From: Siphonodentalium dalli
Lineage: Eukaryota; Mollusca; Scaphopoda; Gadilida; Siphonodentaliidae
DNA: 64,000 bases
NCBI GenBank assembly: GCA_032622095.1
Contig: CP136063.1
Location: forward strand, 121,786,723-121,850,722
Direction of reading: 5' to 3'
Under the pieces are notes generated by a model that worked only from the letters and a program-made list of their open reading frames with translations, had not been told where the DNA came from and did not search any database. Made by a program: the position numbers and the translations under genes. Shown piece after piece: positions 58,550-64,000 of the stretch; the first letter of the stretch is position 1; the number at the start of each line of letters is the position of its first letter.

Positions 58550-60044
58550 TCGAGCTGAAACGGACAGCCGGATAACCGACTAGCATCCGGATAACGACGT
58601 AACCGGTTAGAAAAAAAATGAACCGCACAAAACCGCATCCCGCTCTGTCAGTTGAATGTGAACGTGAATAATGCCCTGGTACCCTCAAAATATTAAGATA
58701 AATGATGCAAAAGTAATACTAACTCCTGTGCCACTGATAGTAGAGTGCAATGCAAGCATTAATTGGTGAGCGCGAAAGTTTCAGATACTGAGTTGCAATT
58801 CTCCAACTATCCGGAAGTGTCGGCGACCTTCAATCAATTCCGGCCTTTGAAGTATTCTCTGATCTTCCGACGAGAGCACGTGGGCAGTCATTGTGTATCC
58901 ACTCATGATACCGACGAATAGTTCGAATACTGAATAGGACTGTGACCTAACTGACCTTCCTTTAGTTCTATAGTTATTTGTTATTACTTTCTAGTCTTTA
59001 TTTATAATTCATTGGAGGATATACCAATGATGATAATGATATATTACAGATCTTTAATATATAGTTTTGTTACTCGTTTTACCAATACCCATAATATTGT
59101 TACTCGTTTTACAAATGCCCAAACATATGCTGATCACCGGCAATTGCAAATAAGCGATCCCCCTGCCATTCACAAATTTCACTTGCTCATTCCCCATCAC
59201 GAGAGCCAGCAAAAGAACAGTGAATGCGTGTTTTTGAATATCGTTAAATGCCTTGAATAAGGTCTTTATTTCAGCAACTATTTCTCACCTAGGTTTGTCC
59301 CTGGAGCATGGCAAATGTCGACATAATTATACCCCCCGCAACGAAGTTAGGGGGGGTATACTGGAGTCAGCTTGTCCACCCATCCGTTGCCCATCGTCCG
59401 TCCGTGGACACAAATTTGTCTGGAGTGTTTCTCAGTCGTTTTTTGATCAATTTCCGTGAAACTTGGCACAGACATCAACCACCATGGGAACCTGTGCACC
59501 TGCGATTATGACGTCTGTCAGACTTTTTTTGGTGGAGTTATCCCCCATTTTTCGACTTAGAATTGTTTTTGCAACATGCATAATATTGTCCGAGCTTTTA
59601 TTCCTACATTTTTCAGTCAATGTTTTTTAATCTTGGCACTGATATTTAGTACCATGGGAACCTGTGCACCTGCGATTATGACGTCTGTCCGACATTTTTT
59701 GTGTGGAGTTATTCCCCTTTTTCGACTTAGAAATTTTTTAGCAACATACATAATTTTGTCCAAGCTTTTATTCCTACATTTTTCGGTCAATAGGTTTAAG
59801 ATTAGGGTTATGCTTGTACACCTGCAATGGGAACTGTTATTTTATTATTTTAACTAAATGTTAACTGACATGTGAAACATCTTAGTATTTTAAAAACAGG
59901 GGGGGTATCCGTAGTCCCATTGGGACAGTCACACCTCTAGTTAGTCTGAGAGAAGTCCGCTAGAAATTAGCGGTTAACCGGTTGAAATCTGGCTAACCCC
60001 AATGGTTAACCGGTTAGAAGAATGGGTCAACCGTTTCAGCTCTA
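58550..60044. mobile_element. 1,495-bp TIR element inserted in the LINE, 8-bp TSD
   Basis: The ends TCGAGCTGAAACGG and (reverse complement of the right end) TAGAGCTGAAACGG match at 13 of 14 bases. The flanking 8 bases gatttaaa are duplicated at 58,542-58,549 and 60,045-60,052. This is a hAT-like signature. Removing the element and one duplication restores a continuous LINE reading frame across the junction. Subterminal regions are rich in 'aaccggtta' words. No transposase was seen. A further repeat (59,326-59,942) makes up much of its right half. Confidence 0.88.
59326..59942 (+). repeat. Non-autonomous array element nested in the TIR element
   Basis: Begins 'attataccccccgcaacgaa' with complementary 'gttagggggggtata', then 'cgtccgtccgtggacac'. 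The phrase 'accatgggaacctgtgcacc' occurs at about 59,480 and 59,650 (period about 170), with a third worn unit. Ends 'gggggggtatccgtagtccc'. Same architecture as 55,568-56,110. The plus-strand frames here are shadows of the repeat. Confidence 0.7.
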
Positions 60045-60310
60045 GATTTAAAGGAGAAAAACCTCATAAATGCTTGTGCACATTCTGGCCCGATACAAAA
60101 GTCACTGATGAGAATCATTTCCTTCTAAAATGTGTCTTTATTACAGTATTAGACAAGAACTTTTGTGAAAATTAAGAAAGAACATTTAGTTGAAATGATG
60201 AAGTCTGATAATGAGATGTTCTCACTTATCCGGCAGGTATTGTTTCGGAGGTAGGTGTGATAATCCTCAACATGAAAGAGTTACCGCTTATAGTCTGTAT
60301 CGGCAGTTAC
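60045..60310 (+). pseudogene. Non-LTR retrotransposon RT, C-terminal fragment (part 2)
   Basis: Continues the protein broken at 58,549. One frame reads GEKPHKCLCTF and then DENHFLLKCVF before a TAA at about 60,178. The Cys-rich 'C..C ... E.HFL..C' segment is the zinc-knuckle-like tail that closes many LINE RT proteins. Further 3' text ('gaaatgatgaagtctgataa') can still be read as the remaining C-terminus with frame changes. The join in sequence and frame with part 1 is direct evidence that the 58,550-60,044 element arrived later. Confidence 0.7.
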
Positions 60311-60353
60311 TTAGGTTTTTAACTGTTTTTACAGTTTTTTCATTTGGGCTGAT

Positions 60354-61089
60354 TTACCGGGATTTCATTTGAACAACAGTTGCACTTAACATTTCCAACT
60401 GCCCTTCTCTATAAACTCTCTTGTAGTGACGAAGACTGTTGTTGATGCTCCTGTATTTTCTCTGCTGTGGTCGTGGTAGTTTTGGGTGGAGTTTTGCTCG
60501 GGATCTGTACAGTGATGCTTTAACGGAATAGAACGTCGGAACCTTTGCAATGATGTCAGAAGTGTTTCGTCTGTCCGCAAATCTGCAAAAGGAAAATAAT
60601 ATCATTTTACAGATCGGTATATAATAAAGAGCGTTATCAATTACGATATGGTAGATAAGAATTGTTTTTGTTTTGAATATAACTTATTTTGTATACTTGT
60701 TGAAATAATTGACATATCGTACAGTTAACAAAGAGCGTTTATGATATTTTGATAAGAATTGTTTTTTCAAAGATATACATACTAGATATTTCTTCCTGGT
60801 AGATAGCAGTGACTGCTCTGGATGTATGTCGAACTAAGGTTTTAAGCTCTGCGATGATGGTTTCAGCAGCAACTTGGGCCTGGTCTGAGTCGTGGTTATG
60901 CTGTCTTTTGTAGGATGTGACGATGTCGTTATTGGTATTTACAGTAGCGCTGCAGGTCTTCGAACATCATCGCCAATGTACACTGTCGTTTCTTCAAGAC
61001 TTATCGCAGAACTTATAGTGGTTAAAGACGAGATATTTACCACCGCGATCATTAGGAATGAAATTAATATGTACTTGAGCGTTTGCCAT
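60354..61089 (-). pseudogene. FLYWCH zinc-finger protein gene relic, two exons, two in-frame TGA codons
   Basis: Minus-strand ATG at 61,089 (context 'caaaATGG') opens MANAQVHINFIPNDRGGKYL and continues to HYKFCDKS. Then TGA (60,996-60,994), RNDSVHWR, TGA (60,969-60,967), and the same frame runs on: CSKTCSATVNT, a HNH triplet and TIIAELKTLVRHTSRA. The F..GG..L...Y.F, W, C..C, H.H pattern is the FLYWCH fold. The second TGA sits directly after 'HWR', where the first zinc Cys is expected. A donor (GTATGT or the GTATAT four bases on) near 60,782, a 200-base intron and the acceptor 'ttttccttttgcag' at 60,583 lead to exon 2: DIIAKVPTFYSVKASLYRSR then LHPKLPRP, the segment that follows FLYWCH in many invertebrate MULE-related proteins. 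The GTATAT donor keeps exon 2 in this frame; the stop is at 60,354. Truncated relative to the family, with no transposase-like domain after it. Probably a recent pseudogene; readthrough is possible but unproven. Confidence 0.6.
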
Positions 61090-61227
61090 TTTGATATGAT
61101 CTGTCTTATAAATATGTGGTTTGGGGGGGCTACCCCGGGATGGTCCTTCACCCCTCATTTTATTGCCTTTATTGGAATCATGAAAAAAAGAAGAACAAAA
61201 AAGAGCATTTTTATACATTTTTTATAA

Positions 61228-61487
61228 TTATTTTATTTTGTGTTTCTTTTCTCCTGAAGATGAAGGAGACGGAGCTGGTTTCTGTCGTAGTTGGTATTCT
61301 TTTTCCTGTTGTTCTTGTATTTTGTTCCATTTTTCAGCTTCTGCCATCACTGCTTCTGCTTTCTTCTGCATATTTTGAAGCTTTTGTAGATTTTCTTCAT
61401 CTTCGTTAGGAGCAGGGGGTGGTGATTCCTGCACCTCTTCCGCGATGCTGACGGGGGACACCGGAGGTGATCTGTCTTTGTGAGCCT
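61228..61487 (-). CDS. Candidate terminal coding exon, coiled-coil protein of unknown function
   Basis: A minus-strand acceptor 'ataaaattacag' precedes 61,487. From there one frame is open to TAA at 61,228: AHKDRSPPVSPVSIAEEV, a Pro/Glu segment, then a helical heptad-like stretch with LQNMQKKAEAVMAEAEKW and NKIQEQQEKEYQLRQK, then a Ser/Pro-Lys tail ending KKHKIK. The stop overlaps an AATAAA polyadenylation-like hexamer, as expected of a last exon. Composition differs clearly from random frames nearby. It reads as the C-terminus of a charged, probably nuclear or cytosolic coiled-coil protein whose upstream exons lie at higher coordinates. The nearest upstream donor (GTAAGT at 61,538) gives an in-frame stop, so the preceding exon is not identified. 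Family not recognised. Confidence 0.4.
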
Positions 61488-61769
61488 CTGTAATTTTATG
61501 TTAGCGTGAGAACATGATTATCTCTGGAAATCACTTACTTGAGTTGTTTTCAGTGACAAGAGTTCATATCGTGATATACAGTCATTGCCGGTAAGTTTGG
61601 GCTACACTTTGCTTAAACAAACACTGCTTGTGACGATGGGATCACTAGTCACGCATTGTAAAAACAGACTATAACCTGCTGGCTCGGATGCATTCACACA
61701 TCCCTGCCGGATAAGTGAGAATAAGCCCTGATAATGATGCAATTCAAATATTAATAAATAAATATCCAA
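61488..61769. other. No recognisable feature
   Basis: Contains a minus-strand GTAAGT at 61,538-61,533, but the sequence before it has a stop in the only compatible frame. Confidence 0.35.
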
Positions 61770-61985
61770 GAGAATGTGCCATCATTGAAATGATCAATTG
61801 TATATTAGACAGCGATAAATATTACAGAATAATCAGAGAGAATGTGCCATCATTGAAATGATCAATTGTATGTTAGACAGCGATAATATTACAGAATAAT
61901 CAGAGAGAATGTGCCATCATTGAAATGATCAATTGTATGTTAGACAGCGATAATATTACAGAATAATCCGAGAGAATGTGCACAA
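61770..61985 (+). repeat. ~67-bp tandem repeat, three units plus a partial
   Basis: Units begin 'gagaatgtgccatcattgaa' and contain 'gttagacagcgataatatta'. The third unit runs into a partial fourth ending 'gagagaatgtgcacaa'. Divergence is very low. Confidence 0.92.
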
Positions 61986-62975
61986 ATTGCCACCCCTTGA
62001 TATCTCCTATCCAAATTAATATAAACAGGAGAGTGTTCTCAATATTGTTTATATGTATGAAACAGAGGGAGAGAAAGAGAGTGAATGGAATGATCACGTG
62101 AGAATGAAAAACATATTGATATATTATAGTGACTTATAGGCCAAGGAGGCCGGGTGCGTTTATGTCAACATTTGTGTTACATTAATGTAATTTATGCACA
62201 TGTCACTTAAATAAATCATCAATACACCAGGGCCCACCAGAATCAAAGCAAATTAGCAGGACCATTTGGCCAGGGGTCATAACTGCCTGATTTGGGATAA
62301 TTGTGATTTGTGGTTGTCATAAATAAACCATTAAAAGAATTACTGATGTCTCAAGCTGTCCAACATACATTCCCTTTAATGCTACAGAAGGCGTTCGTGG
62401 TGGGTATACAGCTGAAAATTCATTGATAGTTATTTATTACCATATTACCAAGGAGAACATGATAAATGGAACAAATTTGTTCTTATTTTCATTTATATAT
62501 ATTTTCATTTATGTCAGTAATCTTCCAATGACGATATTCCATATCTTGAGATCAACATTTGTAAACAAATTACTATAACAGCAGGCCTGGAAATCTCAAG
62601 GGCTTTTTATAGCCGGCCTCGTCTACAATAGGAAATTTATTTAGTTATTTTATTGTGTTTTATGAGAAAAATACTGCCTCAAAATTGTAAAGAACACCAA
62701 CTGACAAATTGTTGACTACAAACACACTTACATTTTGCTTGTGGTACATATTAATTATCATAACATATAATACATAATTAAATATTCACCACACCAAGCT
62801 GTGGGGGATTTGACATTCACAACTCTGGACATGTATTTCTACATAACAAAATAAACAGAATTTAGATGAAGTTAAACAACATAAACAATAGACAAACTAA
62901 GAGCAGTAGTAACTCAGGTAAAATAAATCATAACTGTAAAAGTTGAGGTGGGCTATACCCCTCCTAGGCAAATCT
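61986..62975. other. No recognisable feature
   Basis: AT-rich spacer with a short GA-rich patch near 62,065-62,085. Confidence 0.4.
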
Positions 62976-62999
62976 AGGAGGGCTATTAATAGCCCTCCT
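62976..62999. repeat. Perfect 24-bp palindrome
   Basis: Self-complementary around TATTAATA with GGAGGG arms. An additional 'cctcctag' just upstream (62,960s) can pair with either arm, so alternative hairpins are possible. Confidence 0.85.
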
Positions 63000-64000
63000 G
63001 GATTTTCTAGACCACCAGGCATGTAACAGGAGCCAATGCATTGCGAAACACAAATATGTTTTTAGTTGATATACACTAATACGGCAGCACTCGATCAGAC
63101 AGGTTGATATTTGTTATTTGATCAGCAGAATTCAATAACATTCTATTCAACTAGCGAGTGCCTTGAGGGCATTTAAAGTGCCTGCACAATCTACACAAGA
63201 AAACCATAGTCAGAAATGGTAACGCGCTCAAGATCATATATTATATACCCATGATTGTAATTATAGAATATAAAATATATTGGTTTCGCGAATGACCAAC
63301 TCAGTATTCCGTTAAAATAACAATAACAACCAGCACCTAATTAACGAACTGACGTCCGACTCGGCCGTCTCCGACCACAACCATCAGTGGGCTGCAGAAC
63401 GAAAAATATCTCTAAAAGTTGAAATATAAGACTTACAAATTATCTTTTAAATTTCTTTTATTGGTAATTGACATAGCTTGTCACAAACCAAAAATCAACA
63501 TTATTGGCATAATAATGTAAAGGACAATAAACGAAATTGAAATTCCCAACTACACCTTTTACCGGACTCGGCCTCCTGGTCGCGCAATTATCTATAAATA
63601 AAATGCCCATGGGACCACGGCTATCAAGAAATTGCCGAACAGTATACACGCGGTGCGCGCGCTAATAAATGAGAACTGGATGACCTGCCCAAGTGATAGT
63701 ATATAGACTACAGAAATGTATTGTCTTTCTAAATTTTATTTGTAACACATGGACAATAAAGTTACAATTGGACAAAATTTTATTATTATATTATGTGCAA
63801 TTTACCAGTTAGAAGAATCATGTTTTATTCTGATAAAAACTTTTCAAGTTTTGTTTGGTACCATCCTTTAATACAAACTCATGTCCTGAAGATTATTTTT
63901 TCAGTCAGAAACACATGTTTAAATCTGTTCAATTAACAATAAATATATGGAGATATAATATTCTTCCATGATTTTGCTATTAACATAATTATTTAAAGTT
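63000..64000. other. No recognisable feature
   Basis: AT-rich sequence with one GC-richer patch near 63,350-63,400 and another near 63,645-63,660. No exon or element was recognised. Confidence 0.4.

Noticed and set aside
60386-60580. Alternative reading of FLYWCH exon 2 (Thr/Ser-rich frame)
   Set aside because: It is in phase with the stronger GTATGT donor, but the family-like residues (AKVPTF, LYRSR, PKLP) are in the other frame; kept only as an ambiguity.
61533-61538. GTAAGT donor that might join an upstream exon to 61,487
   Set aside because: The only phase compatible with the downstream exon has an in-frame TGA about 20 bases before the donor and no acceptor between.

Overview
This is AT-rich eukaryotic nuclear DNA. 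Candidate exons have GT/AG boundaries, and there are no operons, no rRNA genes and no long open reading frames outside tandem repeats. The repeat content fits an aquatic invertebrate, most likely a mollusc: tyrosine-recombinase, non-LTR and Penelope-like retroelement relics, foldback MITEs with TA target sites, hAT-like and piggyBac-like non-autonomous elements, and internal arrays carrying 'gtccgtccgtc' leaders. The species cannot be named from the sequence alone. The window is mostly intergenic or intronic, and most of its long translations are shadows of repeats.

Layout. 0-12 kb: dispersed repeats, a DIRS/Ngaro-type relic (about 6.98-8.49 kb, minus strand), a short Penelope-like 3' end (9.3-9.5 kb) and three palindromic elements. 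12.4-14.4 kb: an array of about 160-bp units enclosed by 11-bp inverted termini. 15-23 kb: two foldback MITEs, a large 28/29-bp minisatellite (19.3-20.9 kb) and a TTAA-flanked piggyBac-like element. 23-30 kb: a degenerate array, a 52-bp array and a 35-bp array. Both of the last two have higher-order structure, and the 35-bp array is open in all three plus-strand frames. 31.6-36.9 kb: a decayed element with inverted arms of about 1-1.2 kb. 38-41.4 kb: a hairpin-unit array, then a plausible 5' part of a plus-strand gene. 44-50 kb: more repeats, then a 241-bp satellite interrupted by a 1,176-bp hAT-like element with an exact 8-bp target duplication. 52-60 kb: further MITEs, then a non-LTR reverse transcriptase relic split by a 1,495-bp element with TSD and TIRs. 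60.3-61.5 kb: the most gene-like minus-strand segment, a FLYWCH zinc-finger gene relic with an intron and two in-frame TGA codons, and a coiled-coil terminal exon just upstream of it.

The possible host coding pieces are the first coding exon at 41,189-41,325 (plus), the terminal exon at 61,228-61,487 (minus) and the FLYWCH locus (minus). They show no evident functional link. Nearly everything else can be read as layers of transposition, and several layers can be ordered because one element interrupts another.
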